Shown here piece after piece: positions 50,400 through 63,928 of a DNA stretch of 64,000 nucleotides; position 1 is the stretch's first letter, and each line of letters starts with the position of its first letter. The position numbers were made by a program, and so were the translations under genes. The DNA comes from Augochlora pura. Lineage: Eukaryota > Arthropoda > Insecta > Hymenoptera > Halictidae. Location of the stretch: assembly GCF_028453695.1 (NCBI RefSeq), contig NC_135778.1, forward strand, positions 6,644,166 to 6,708,165, read 5' to 3'. Under the pieces are notes generated by a model. It worked only from the letters and a program-made list of their open reading frames with translations, ran no database searches and was not told where the DNA came from.

Positions 50400-53300
50400 T
50401 ATTTTTTATCACATAAGGGGAACATACTATAGTGTAATGCTATCTAAAATGCTTCAAGCTCACAGTGTTAATGTTAAGTCAGAATTAAGTTAAGATGTTC
50501 CTATTAAAAGAAAAAAAACATTAAAATTTAAGTATCTCAACGAAACCTCATCATTTGAAAAAATGCTGAAACAAACCGAAGAAGAATCAAGATTTCTAAG
50601 TTTCTACAAAAGCATGGAATAATTGGTTTGGTTTTATCAGCGATTATGCACATGTATTTAAACAAGAAAATCTGATTCGTTTGTTAACAATGACACTGGC
50701 GTTGGCTGTTGATCAAACGAGCCGCGCCTGCACGTGCATAAAATATTTCACGCGATACCCCGTGACTTGCGCCGACTGAATCATTGCAGACGAATGATAA
50801 TGTGACATTGGTGTAGCGCCGCGATTACGAGTTCACTGCCGTGGAGGTAAATTAGCAACCTGGTTCGACGTCGACCTAGTCCTCCTGGCCTGGAAAGGCG
50901 ATCGGTATTATCATCGTCGACGCCACGTTATCGACGCGCGAGCCAATGATGAGAGAGAACAACAAAAATGTGTACTTGATCTGTGCGCATCCTCCTGATC
51001 GCACAGTCGTCCGCTACAGTTCCGAATGGGAACGAAAAATTTGCATTTCCGCGACTACGGCGCGCGTCGGATTAGCGGTGAATTATGTTACAATTACGTC
51101 GACGGACAGCGTTTTATGACATTGACGGACGAGGCGAATTGAAAATTCGAGCCTGCAGTGATTTACCTCGTTGTTCCACCGATGCTTCGTTTGTTATTCA
51201 CACTGTTGCTGCATTCGCCTGTTCACTCCTCGGAAATCACCGATTTAGTAGAAATGAAAGGACTCCGATAATTTTGTTAATCCCTTGAATAAAACGAATC
51301 ATGATGAACTGACGACTGGTCGTTTGGAATTTCACTCGTTTACATTTCACTGTAGTAGCGTGATTCATATTTTTGTGATATTATTCCAAAACGAATCTTT
51401 TGCGTTCGAATAGGATAAAATTGTTGTTTAGTAGTAATGAGCGAGAAATCCGTGGTTAATAAAAACTATCGGATTTATTAGCGAGGGTAAACTGAATATA
51501 TTGTTACGGCATACAGTATCGAAGGTACAGCCGAGAAGAAACTGATTCTACATGAAGAAAAAACAAATAAAAACTGACGAATAAAATTTTGTTGAAAATG
51601 TTGAATATTCAAAGTCAATTTTCGCGACAACAATAACTAAAATACTTTTAATTTTGCTATACTTGGTGTGTCAAAGTAAAAAAAAAACTTGTGTTTTTAT
51701 CCATTTTAAATAAACTCAGACTCTATTACAGTTTTATTTCTATTTATTAAAATTGTTTATTCTTTCAGCTTAATGCACAGTCTTGATTATAGTTTATGTA
51801 CTACACGTCATACACAATGTGTACGTTAGGTGTCAGATCGCTCATCAATATTGTGAATACAATAAATAGTTTATTGTACATCGGTCGCTACATTTGCAGT
51901 AACAAGCATGTTAGATTCAACAATTATTATCCCTATTTTCAATAATAGTCGTACATTTAACGTTTTAATTTAGTCTTCCAATTTCATAAAAATTTGCAAG
52001 ATTTCCTATTTTTTAAAATTATTGCATAAGTATTTTCTTGCATTACCAAGTAATATTTTATTCACTTCAATATTGCGATCAAGCGTCATACAAAACATAA
52101 TTGCTACGTGAATTCATATTTCTACATGTATCGATCTACTTTTCATTCGCCCGCTACTTCAATTTATGAAGTATTCGCGTGATCCAACATGATATTTGGA
52201 ATTTATAATAAAATATCTCCGACTGTGTTTAAATTCCTTCTTCTCCAAACTTCTCCTTACTTATAATTCGACGTGGCAGTCTATTGGAACAGTGTTTCAA
52301 TCCTAAGGACGGTAATTTACTTTTCCGCGAACTATGAACCATCATCGGTTTTATTTAATTTAAAAGTAAAATCTCATTTCCATTTAAATTGCAAAGAATC
52401 AGGCGTGCCAATTTTTTACTTTAATCGCAATTAATAAATTTAAACATGGTCCACGTTAATGGAAATATCGCAGTTAGCTTTTACTTATGGATTCGTTACG
52501 GGTCCCGCAGAACTTTTAGTAACACGGCACTGTTACTTTCGTTTAGGAATAAATAATTGCATTCGTACTTTTGCAATCGTGCAAAGTTATTGCAACAACG
52601 CCGCGAACCGCGCTCGTACGTGCGCGCGCCTGTGTAAAAGCGGATGAGGAATAGGGGGAAACGGCATGTATAAAAAGAGAAGCACATAAATGAAAGTGTA
52701 TAACGATCTGAACTACAAATGTTCCCGATAATTCGAGCAATAAAATTCTGCTTTTATTTCTTGCGCAGTTACGTTTTCAATAGATACGCCGCCGCCGCCG
52801 CCGCCAGTGCTTCATTTGTATTCTCACCGGTTTCGCCTATAAAAATGTGAATTCCAATAAAAATCGATAACCCATTAATTATATATTATACTTTATATCC
52901 CTTTTAATTTTCGCAATTTTTCATCGTTTTTATATCATTTTGCTTCCTCGTTAGCACATTCGTGGCCGCTAGTCACAGAGACCCAGACTCAATCGACCCA
53001 AATACCTTGTTCCGAAGTGAAAATTAATCGACCAGCGATCTCAGAATTTAAGCACTATGTTCAGGACTTGACTTTTCGTCCTCTGAACGTACTTTAACGT
53101 ATGTATCGTTACGTTAAGTTGTCAATTATTTCTTGTGGTGCTCATTTGGAAAAGAGTTTCCCTCACCTTAAAATATGTTTTCAAGGTTATCGCTATGAAC
53201 AATTTTTCTAAGAGCAACACCCTAAATATTTAAACACGCGAAGTATGGAAATTGATTTACAAAGAATTTATGAGCGTATTTTCTAGATTCGTAAACATTG

Positions 53301-53820
53301 AATTATGTTTCTGTATTTTTTTTTGCAAAATGAATGTATTTGTCACGCTGTATTTTAATATGAATTATATTTTATGAATGAACTCCTCCGTCCATATGTT
53401 TTCCAACAATGTGTCATGATCCAATAGGAGTGACCATAAATATTAAAGTACCGTGAATTTTTGATATATTGTAGCCATTAGTTTCTGCGATTTGAATCCA
53501 CATACAACACACTTTGACTGCTAACCCAGCAGCCTTAAAAATTTCATAAAATTGTAGCAATTTGTTTAACGAAGTAAAAATTGGACAGTTCAACTATACA
53601 ATTGTGCATTCACTTTCAATTTTCTTACATTTTGTAAATCAGTAATACATAACTGAAATAAGGTCCTTTATCACAACCGCTAAGGGATTCCATTTGCAAT
53701 TAGTGAAGCGTGAACCTTTAGATCTTTAACCTTCCTCCAGAATACAGTAAAATATTACTTAAAGTTTAAACATTAAATACGCTCGACGAACAAACCAGGG
53801 ACAGAAACATTTCAATATTG
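50400..53820. other. Non-coding region, no supported gene
   Basis: AT-rich sequence with a GC-richer island at 50690-51150. A GCC run is at 52787-52805. No coding exon was recognised. Confidence 0.4.
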
Positions 53821-54145
53821 AGGGATTTCTGACGTCATTTGAAGCAACTTTTTCCTTAACAAAAATGCAATTCACGGCTTTGTTTACGAGTTATTAACGA
53901 AACACAGTGATCAAAGAGAAGCGAGATTGGTTGCCTCGTACCAGTAGCGCTCGTCTGCCCCGCATCAGTGGCGCTCGGCTGCCTTGCACCAGTAGAGCTT
54001 GCCTCTCATTGGTTACTGTTTTTCGCGAATAACTCATTAACGACATCTCGTTGAAAATTTTTGTAATGGGAGAAGTTGCTTGCAATGACCACAGCTATCC
54101 CCCACTTCTGAATTTTAGACATTTTTAGGATACCCTATAGATTAT
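53820..54145. repeat. Dispersed repeat with inverted arms and internal 24-bp tandem
   Basis: Arms TTTACGAGTTATTAACGAAA and the opposite-oriented TTTTTCGCGAATAACTCATTAACG flank three copies of a 24-bp unit (53933-54004, GCCTCGTACCAGTAGCGCTC). Related pieces occur at 62400-62650 and 63650-63730 (GAAGTAACTT, TTTACGAGTTATTAACAA). The family is unnamed here; it resembles fold-back or MITE-type repeats. Confidence 0.55.
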
Positions 54146-55874
54146 ATTTAGTGTTACTACAGATGACTGTATAAATCGAGTATCGATGTTCGCATTTGAA
54201 GTTTCTGTTAAAAATCTCTAAATATAAAAAAAAAAATCTGTAAATATAAATGATTGTAATGGAAGGTGCGCGCGTCAACTCGGTAGCACCACCGCGGCCA
54301 ACCGACAGAAGAGCGAGACTGCAGGAATAGAAATGGAGAAACAGACGAGCCGAGCGAATGAGAAACAAAAAGAAGAAGCGAGGCGTGGAAAAAGAGCAAT
54401 GAAAACGGAAGACAGGTGCAAACAAAACAAAAAAAAAAAAACGGAAAACGATGGCGGAGAGAACGGGGGAGGGAGCGAGCGTGACGATGGTCTGTCTATC
54501 CTCGCTGCATTTAGCCATTGCCCGGAGTGCGTTTAATTTCGACTCGATTTGCCAGCGTCGACAAAAGTAAACGCACCGGCGACGCGAAAAAAATCTCGAC
54601 GCTGGAACACGTCCACAACGGTGAATGACGCCTAGTTCGCGTTTCGGTGCTTTATTCGGTCACGATAAATGCTATACGGCCGCCGACGATGGTAACTGAA
54701 CCGTGAATGTATCGTTACGGGCGCGCGAGCGCGCGCGCGCACGCACATCGCGCGCCTGGCAATCGATACGCGAGATTTTATAAGGACCGCTTTATAACGG
54801 GAAACTTCTGCTTGGTCTGTCCTCTCCTCGAGAACTAGTCTTTCATCGATAACGTAGCTTCGGGATTCGGGAGGAATCAATCGTTCTCGTGGAGACCCAA
54901 TCCGACTTTCCGAAGGTACCCTTTCGATCGATCCAGGGGAGCTGCCTATAATTCCGCTCCATAAGCCTTCATATACGTCAGGAGATAGGGGCAAAGCTTT
55001 TCCCTTCGATCGACTTCACGCTCACGAATTTATGAGTGGACAACCGTCGCGAGCGCGTGCATCGCGAGCGGGTAAGAGCTTAGATCGTATATGCCTATAG
55101 ACACTGCCTCAAATGAGTTCTCCGAAGCAAAGATGATATTATCAACGCTACAATGAACGCTAAAATGAACAGGATGTATACGTTATGCTGGTACGATGTA
55201 TCTGCAATTTTGTTGAATTATAATTTGAGAATTATAATTTCGCGTTAAAGTTGAAAGTTAAACGCGTTCGAAGTAGAATTTCAAGCGTTTCTGACGTGTA
55301 ACAAAGTTGACCTTTATATCTTCGCCATGCCTCCTCTCTTGCAGGATAACATTTATATTAGATTACGTACTTTTTAAAGGCTATAACTCTTCTGAGTAAC
55401 ATTATCTCGCACTGTTTGAAGTAATTAAAATATTTAAGTGGACAAAGTTCGTGAGAAACGCTGTACATGGTTTAACGAAAGCGTAAGAGATAGCGCGCGG
55501 ACGATGGGTCGGTGTACGGTAATCCTTGTAAAGGAACCGGGCACACGGTACACAATACATTCTCGCAGGAAGCTGAACGAACGGCGGCCAAAACAGTTAT
55601 CGACCTCGCGTGATTTATTTATTTGTTTCTTGTTAAAGTTATTCCGCGAAGTCGGAAAGTTCTTTGTCGCCTTTTATATAACTCCCGGTGTCACGTGGCA
55701 CGACCCCGAGACAGCGAAGCCGACCGTCGAGGCAACGACGGCCGAACAATGAATTCCCGCACAAAGAGACTTCCCGTTGAAATTGACGGAAAAGCACGAT
55801 TCGATGGAGAGACCCAGCTAGCATGAATGAATTCCTTTCGTGTTCCGTGCCGGCGCGAGTGTACGCTATCCCCT

Positions 55875-55900
55875 CCCCCCCCCCCCCCCCCCCCCCCCCC
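55875..55900. repeat. C26 homopolymer tract
   Basis: Twenty-six consecutive C bases. It causes proline/glycine runs in overlapping chance frames. The length is likely unreliable. Confidence 0.95.
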
Positions 55901-56209
55901 ACTCCACCCACCGTTTCGGTATTCGTTTCTTTGCGCGTTACGAGCCTTACGCGGCACCGTTGCGCAATGGAAGTTTTCGCCTTATGGAATTCGATGGGGG
56001 ATGTCCGGCGTTTTTGGTTCATTGTTTCCTTTCGTTTGCATCCCGCGTTTCCAGCCGGTATGCGACGCAATAGGTGTGTATGCCCCGCATCAGCATAGCG
56101 TTATATCATCAGTCCCGCGGGACGCGTCCGTCTCTCGTACGTAAATGTTTGAGCACTTGACCATTCCAGAGATTTGAATGAATATTAAGACGAATATAAG
56201 GAACGAATG

Positions 56210-56645
56210 TTAACCCCTTGCACTATGATAACGAGTCAGACTCGTGACAATATGTCTTCCAATCATTTATATTAAATCGAAACAAAATAAACAAGGAGAT
56301 AATTAACCCCTTGCACTATCGCTCCTTTCATGCTGTGACAATTAACACTTATTCCTACTTAATAATTCTTGTAGTAGGACTAGACAATTTTGTTTTCTAT
56401 ATTGTTTCTATTTACCTTAGTTTATATACTTTGATAACAGAAGAATTTATTTTTACTTCGACCTAGAAGAAATTAATGAGATAAAAGTGTTAGATTGTAC
56501 CACCGTAAGCTTCAATATTATCACACAACTTTTTTAATATTAAATATCTTTCGTAATTAATAAAATAAATAAAATCAAAATAGAAACGAAAATTTAAGGT
56601 TGAACTAAATTTTTACGACCGTATGACCGGTCGGTGAAGTGTTAA
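56210..56645. repeat. Composite of CCCCTTGCACT elements, head-on, plus an adjoining module
   Basis: The left part starts TTAACCCCTTGCACTATGATAACG (56210). A second start TTAACCCCTTGCACTATCGC at 56303 continues as the reverse-oriented sequence of the same family to about 56486. A further module (56487-56645) beginning GTGTTAGATT and containing CGTAAGCTTCAATATTAT ends at TTAA. The same last module occurs at about 24645-24801. Confidence 0.65.
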
Positions 56646-58360
56646 GTGGTTGAAACTTCAATATTTTGTTTAGACATTTTCTGGTAATTTATATGTACCT
56701 GTAAGGTATTGAAGGTACACTGACTGCGCAGGAACTACTGCGACACGTCATAGTTCAACATTTGCTTCAATGAGTTTGGTGAGTTTGCGTGTGTTACAAT
56801 TACAATATACATTGTCAATATTAACTTCGTCGGAGTTGTATAATACCGAATTATATTCAGTGGTACGAATGGTCGCAGTTTGCATCGTAGATATTGACTT
56901 TACTATGAACTAAAGGACATATTGCTATAAAGGGTGTCGCGCCTAATTTGGTGGCATTTAATACAAAACAATATTATCCTTCACTGGTGTCGTACTTTAA
57001 CTCGATGTTTTATCAGTCTGCGAAACAAGTAACAAACAATTTGCTCGCCACATGGTTGAATTACTCAACTGGTCGAGTAAAGTTTTTCTAACATTTGACG
57101 AACCTTTGCAAACGAATGATAACATGTTTTCGTATACTATAAATCAAATTCTCATGATACAAGGGTGATCATAATAATTATATTTGAGCTGCACAAATTT
57201 TGTTGAAACGTTAATGGTAAGAGATTTCAATAGATATTTATTAGGTAATTTAAAGGTATTCGCATAGATATTCTAGAAAAATTTTATTTACTCTTGGAAA
57301 ACGAATGTTTTTATTTCCGATTTGGTCTGTGACCTTTTTTTATTCTATTCTTTCAGTTGGCGCAATATTGCATTCACACAGTTTTAATAACTAGGTAGAA
57401 TGTTATGTTTGAAAGTGAAAATACAGAGCGCAGAATGCTACGGTGACAGTGTGCCGCAACATTTGCCAATAAAACGAGAAGGTTTCAATAAACAACAAAC
57501 GGCAACCCGGTTTCTCGTTATTTCATGTTTTCGAAAATATTTCTTTTTTCCTTAATTAACCCTTTAGGGACGACGTCTGCGCAGCGTATGGAAGGCTGCA
57601 CAGTGATTCGAGCAACGCATAAAAATCAAAAAATTAATATTTTTTTATTATATAATTGTAAACCAGATTTTGAGTATTTTGTGGAATACCTTTTATAATT
57701 AGCTATTTCAAATATCCGTGTTTAACCTGACATTATTACAGGAATAACACTTTATCTGATAATATCGTATCGTCCTATATGCATTAGTACACTAATTAAA
57801 AAATTAAAATCTTCTTTACTGAACTTAATATAGTAAACTGTGAGATATTAATGGTTTCATATTACTCCAAGGATTACATTGTTGTTGTTACGTACGGAGA
57901 TTACTCCCGACGTTTTTTTTGCTCCTTCTTGAGGGTTTACGCTAGCCAACGCCGGGGAAAGACTTCGAGCACAAGATACGATCCCTGTATAACTATACAC
58001 GGATCTAATATGCAGGTGCTCGTCGGCTAAACATTTACATTGAACCGTTCTTGAGACTAACCGGTATTCCCAGAATTCTATAAACGTCCAGCTGGTAAGT
58101 GTTCATGTCGCGCGAACTGCTCGTTTCCCGCCAGTTACGATTACAAACGTTTCATTAGTTTCCTTGTAGGAAACGTCGGGTATCAGCTTCTCTAATCAAG
58201 GAAATCTCTATTCTTCGCGTACCGGCGGCCATCGAGGGCAGTTTCCGGTCTATGCGTTACCGTAGCCGTCCCGACCGCCGCTCCTTTTCCTCGTGCTGCT
58301 CTTGCAGAGGAGGTAAGAACGCGACTGTGAAAATTGCGTTGGCTCAAAAAAGACGGAACC
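56646..58360. other. Non-coding region, no supported gene
   Basis: A TTAACCCTTTAGGGACGACG start at 57556 looks like the left end of another TTAA-type element, but no matching right end was found. Confidence 0.4.
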
Positions 58361-58361
58361 C

Positions 58362-58404
<43 letters not shown>

Positions 58405-58506
58405 AGGGAGAATAAGAGTAGAAGAGCGAGAGGAAAAGAGGGAGAGAGAAGGAAGAATAAAAGTAGGAGAAGTGTAGAAAAAGAAAGAGACAAAGAATGA
58501 AAGAAG

Positions 58507-58543
<37 letters not shown>

Positions 58544-58550
58544 CGATGGA
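58361..58550. repeat. GA-rich microsatellite region
   Basis: Two GA runs (about 58361-58412 and 58509-58547) are joined by purine-rich sequence. The Arg/Glu open frames here are artefacts of the repeat. Confidence 0.9.
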
Positions 58551-59756
58551 GTAAAATCGCGCTTTAAATGTTAATTCGTCCATTTTCCTGGCTCGCGTCG
58601 GCGATATCCGCGGAAGACCTTCGCGTACTAAGATTGTCGCTTGAAAATAGACCTGTCCCTTTCCTCCCCTCCCCCTCCCTTTCTTCAAGAGGAGAAGCAC
58701 AGGGTCGGATTGTGTCGCTCCGAGTATCAAATTATACCTGGCGACGTTGGTACGGTAAGTTGCGAGCGTTAAAACGTGGAAACTTTACCAATTTACTCGG
58801 ACGGGACAAGGGAAATGATTTCAGCCCGTGTGGAACAGGGAATAGCGACGATGGTGTGTACCGCCATGTTTGTTAAAGAGACCTCGAATATTGTGATATA
58901 AGCACCGCCGTTGTCGCTAAAACTGTCGATAGTGTATACGTTCCGCGACGACAGGGTGGCTTATTCTATGAATTCAAAGTACATATTCATCGCTCAAACA
59001 AAAGAAACGACCGTACCAGTCTTGGCGCAACTAGAAATTTATTGTTTAGCATATTCTGCGGGGAAACGTTGGTGAAGGATGGTCGGACGACTTCGACCTT
59101 TGTTCATGTTATCAAAATGATGTGATTGTAAATCTCCCTCAATTCTGTTAATTTCTTGTTTTACTAATTTATTTTGTAGCACATTTAAACATTTGCACAG
59201 AATACCAACGACAAACATCAAATCTCAACCCGCCTTTGCAACTTCTAAAAAATTCAAGTTATAAAAAATATTCTTCACCTTCTCAATGATTACATGAAAT
59301 TAAAAAAGGCAGTTGACTAACATTGTTGATCTTATTGATGTGCACGAAAGCGTTTGTAAGCTGTTCATAAACGACTAAATAAATATGACGGCTTCAATAT
59401 TTCGTGTTCATTGATAGTCTTCCACTAGGCTAACGTAAATCCGTTGCAACGACTCAATTCGGGGGATGATCACGTATCATTCGAGATTTCGGTATATTTT
59501 CTTAGGGGATTAAAATCGTCCGTAGAAAATTATATCCGGGATTTTCGGTGTTGAGTCAGCGCATTTCCTTGTCGGGTCCAGCTTTAATCTCCCCGACTAT
59601 AGAGCAAACCGATCCTCCTAATACATAATGGATCCCTAAGGCCTAAGGGCGAAGGTTCGTCCAATCGGATTAATGGTGTCGGCAGCACTTTTCCCAGCTA
59701 AATAATGCTACCGGGATTCGATGCATGGCCTCTCCCTTTCTCTTTCTCACCCTCCC

Positions 59757-59880
59757 ACCCTCTCTCTCTCTCTATGTTCCCTCTCTGTCTCTCTCTCTCT
59801 CTCTCTGCATCTCTCTACTCTCTCTCTCTGTCTGTCTGTCGGTCTGTTTGTCTCTCTCTCTCTCTCTCTTTCTCTCTCTT
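59757..59880. repeat. CT/CTGT microsatellite
   Basis: CTCTCTCT with CTGTCTGT interruptions over about 120 bases; overlapping Ser/Leu frames are not genes. Confidence 0.9.
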
Positions 59881-62800
59881 GGCTTCGGTTTTTCCTTCGA
59901 GTGCACTCACACAGACGCGGAGACACATAGTTAGGAGGAACGCGCGAACGATCCTCGGACATGTACCTACACCAAGCAGCAATATCTTGGATTGCGCGTG
60001 ATCGACTATCTCGCGACGACAGCTCCGGGAGATACACGTATTCGGCGGATCCTCTATTTGTACATTGAGTTATCGCACGTTCTCCGCGTCGCTATCATAT
60101 TCTCCCAACCCCCCGCGGTCCTCGCTCTTCTTTCGGTACTTCTTCAACTCGCCCGCTCCCAGATAGAATCTTATAATTTATTTCCTATTTCCTGGCATAA
60201 CTCCCCGAGTCGTCAACAGGGAAGTTTGTTCCGCCGGGGCCCCGTAGCATGCGTCATTGTGACTCCGTTGAATTGTAAACGACTACGAGGTGCTCGATAC
60301 TATCGACGAAAGCTCCAGTTGGCCCTTAGGAAACACTTGTGCCCGACACATGACGGAGAATCGGCTCTGTCGAGAGGAGACTGATTTGCTCAATCCCGTT
60401 TTTCTTGTAATGTACTTGCTCGTTGCGCTTAAATGAATATCAACGCGGAAGACTTGTTTCTTTGTTATGTCTTGTGTATCGCGGAGGCGGCAATGGTTGC
60501 AATAAATTTGAAAAACAAAGATTGTACGATTGATCTTAGATAATATAATAATTGGTGGTAGGGTTGAACTGTCACGAATGGGACAATTTTATTTAAAGTA
60601 AAAATTAAACGATCCACGCGTATTGTTAATGAGTTTTTCCTGCGTCTAACTGTACCTTTATCCCCAAAATTTTTTAAAGAGTGTATTATGTCCTATTTGA
60701 CAATTGGTGGTATTGAACGGGGCTGGTGTATAAATGAAAGCGATGGTGTAACGAAAAGAAGTACGTGGAACGAATTGCACGCAAGAATTCTTTTTAATCA
60801 AACGTATCTTAATTACACAGTGAAATGACAGACAAGATGAAAGAGTCCTTCGTTTCTTGATCCAATTCTGTGTCGCGAATTGTACACAAATACGCCCGAA
60901 GTACTGAAATACCGAAGAAGATTCAAATGGAACCCTTTACCCGAAGAAACATTCGCGTCCCGGCGTCTCCTTTATTTCGGCCTTGTCTCCGGTTACTCGT
61001 TCTCGGTATCGCCGGTCTATTATTACAGCCGGCAAAAAGGAGGGGCAGGGGATGGCGGCGGATGAAGCGGGACCCCGGGGACGTCACATCGTGTCCGAGA
61101 ACAAGTAACTACCCTATTTTCGTAACAATATTACTAACATTTATCTTGAGGCACCCTCCCAGGTTTGCACTTTCGCGGAAAATCAAGTTCATCTTACGGT
61201 AGACAATTAACAACGGCCAGGGATCTTCAAGCTACCCTATTTCGTGGGGATGGCGCGGATTGAAGGGTGGGGCGCCCGGCGGGGTGGTGGTGGTGGGGGG
61301 GGGGGGGGGGGGGGGGGACTAAGGCAAGGGAAGCCCGAATAACGCCTACGCGGAGCCAGTAAATTACTCTTAACTTCTCCGAGGGTAAAAATTACGGAGT
61401 TGTAAGGCCAGAAACCGAGGAGGGCTTAAAATGGCCCCCGTTTTCCTTCCTACCCCCTCCCCCCCCCACACGGAACCATAATTCTCGCGCTATCTGCCAA
61501 GAAACTGTTCGCCCTGCTCGGCTCGATGCTCGCGGGAATTGCTCGTCATTTATTTATTTTCTCGCGTCTTGCGGGACGCGAATCTCGGAGTACGCGAATG
61601 ATGAAATAGTTACCAGCGGGGAATGTCCACGATTGCCGCTTTGAAATTTGAAAACGTCGCTTCGGCCGGAAACGTCGAACATAATGGAATGTGGGAGTAA
61701 CTTTCAAAATAGTGGATTAGTGTTAAGAAAAAAGAATTTTCGGAATTTTACCTATATCTCTATCGCTTGTCTGGTCGGCCGTGTCTGGTATCATTTTAAT
61801 TGGAAAAATCTGACCAATATATTAAAAACATTTTCATGTAACAAATTGGAAATAAAAAAGTTAAGTCATTATTTTTATGCTAGCAATGTATTCACAATAA
61901 TCTACAAGGCTGCCTTTCCAGGTAGTTTCGTTCGCTCCGAGTGTCGTTCTATCTCTCTCCTTCATGAGATGTCCCCAACCATGAAGGCGAGTTGCAAATA
62001 TCGAATGACCGTGCCTTCGTATTCACATAGTGACGATTTTCGATTCCTACTTTGAGACATTCGTCGAACCATCGCTGTACCCTTTTCGACGATTGTACAA
62101 GCGATGCAGGATTGAACTAGACAGAATGGAACGTTACACCCTAGGCCAGCTAGGAGACTCATCAGTAAGGCTATTTAGTAAGCCATGCTTTAGACACGGG
62201 GGGATATCGTAGGGTAGGTTGAGAATAGTGTAGATGGTCTTGAAGATGGAGAAGTGGAGGAAAAGAAAGGGGAGCGTCTCGTCTCGGTACCGCTAGAAGA
62301 CTCATCAGTAAGGATTTCTAGCGGGCCCTGTCTTAGACGTGGGTATATCAGTAGGATGGGTAAAGACGGTATACATGGTGGCTGTTAAGTCATTCGCAAT
62401 CAGAAAATGAGGGGTTGCTGAGATTATTCGAAGTAACTTCTTCCTTATCGCTAGATTTACCAGACCAGTCGAAATGACTGGTTTTGCAATTTCAATTAAA
62501 AATTTCTACTATATTCTGATGCAGCAGAAATCGTGATACATAAATCGTTAACGACACCTCGTAGAAAATTTTTGTAAAGGAGAAAGTTACTTCGAATGGC
62601 TTCAGGAGCCGCCCATTTTCTTTTTGCGAATATTTTTTGGGACACCCTGTATGTCCAAAACTGTATTGGTAATTGAAAGTTCTGAATACGATTTACCGGA
62701 ATATACAAGAATAATCAAATATTATATCCGACAACAACGCTATCGAGCGATCACTTGTTATTATCGTTGTGCAATTATTGCATATTATATCTTCGGCGTA

Positions 62801-63828
62801 GGAGTTAATTAAGTGTCCGGTTTTCGCAGAGTGTTTACCGGTAGCGGATAATACTTTAAAACTCGGCGCAGCGAAGCATCGAGCTCTCGACGGTATCTTA
62901 AGCACTCGAGACTGTTGGACTGTTATTATCAAAGATGAAATATTCGCCGCTCGTCCCTGGGCCAAAGATCGACGTATTAATTTCACCCGGAAGAAGTGGA
63001 GCGCCGCGCTTCGTGAATAAATAAACTCGTGGCCCACTTCGACATCTGCCGAGTTTATTACTCGAGGGAGGGTTTACGTGGGCGGTGGATCGGCACTCGG
63101 CAGTTTCCTTTTCCACGGTGCCAAGTTCAAGCGTTTCCTCTCGGTGTGTGTGTGTGTCGACCTTCTTCCGCGGCTTTCTGAAATTTTCGCGAGTTCGAAA
63201 ATGGTGAAAAGACTGTTTCGCAGCCGTTTTACGAGACAAAAGCCCGGCACCCGCGTCCGCGGTCTCGTTTACGGGAAAGAAGCGGGAGGCGGTCCGCGAA
63301 CTTCCGGCGAAACGGGCGACTTCTTCCCCTTCCCTCCCTCTTTCGGGAAGCCTTGTTGCGTTTAAGCAAAGAATACAGGGGTTGCGTAACCGTCAGCTTT
63401 TCACAGCCACTTCGCGTGACTCTATTAGCATGCTCTTGCCACAGTCTACTGGGTCTCTTTATTTATATTACTCGCGCCGTCGTGCGTTTTGCCCTTTCGC
63501 TCCTCCCACGCGCCGAAAGTACACTTCCACGGAACAGCTTCGTTACAATATTACTTGTTTGTTCGGGGAAATTCTTTCATATAATTTTATGTTGGAGAAT
63601 AACGGCGTTCCGAAATTATGTTGCTTCCGGGAGATGGGGAGTTCCTGAGGTAATTTGAAGTAACTTTTTTCTCTTCACGCAAATGCAAGTCACAGCCTTC
63701 TTTACGAGTTATTAACAAAAAAAAACACTAAACGATAAGTGACGAGCTCGATTATCGCAAGGCGGTAATGAGCAAGGCGATCCAATGAGTTTTTATAGTT
63801 ACCGATTATAATTATAACAAATTTTCAG
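59881..63828. other. Non-coding region before the last exon
   Basis: Includes a G-rich block with G23 (61295-61317) and a two-copy imperfect repeat of about 75 bases starting at 62150 and 62293 (CTAGRAGACTCATCAGTAAG). No supported exon was found. Confidence 0.45.
61281..61317. repeat. G-rich block with G23 tract
   Basis: GGGGTGGTGGTGGTG runs into 23 consecutive G bases. It could form G-quadruplex structures; the tract length is uncertain. Confidence 0.9.
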
Positions 63829-63928
63829 ATGTGGTAGTCTCTGCTGTATTACAAACTGTTTCGTCAATCGACATTGGCATTAAAGGATTTTTCTACTATT
63901 TTACTGCAGACATTAAAGAAATATTTTG
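63829..63928 (+). CDS. Internal exon of an unrecognised gene
   Basis: A 100-nt open exon lies between a good acceptor (AACAAATTTTCAG) and a good donor (GTAAGT). One frame is fully open and protein-like: after two bases it reads VVVSAVLQTVSSIDIGIKGF, then FYYFTADIKEIF and a split codon. The mix of hydrophobic and charged residues suggests a helical segment. I do not recognise the family. Flanking exons must lie to the right and possibly far to the left within the window. The minus strand has no matching splice sites. Confidence 0.6.

Noticed and set aside
54679..54690. Minus-strand IVGG, as in a protease activation site
   Set aside because: The following residues (RIAFIVTE then stop) do not fit a trypsin-fold N-terminus, and no donor keeps it open.
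59992..60384. 130-codon plus-strand open frame
   Set aside because: No true ATG at its start, no recognised motif, and a GC-rich, stop-poor stretch explains it.
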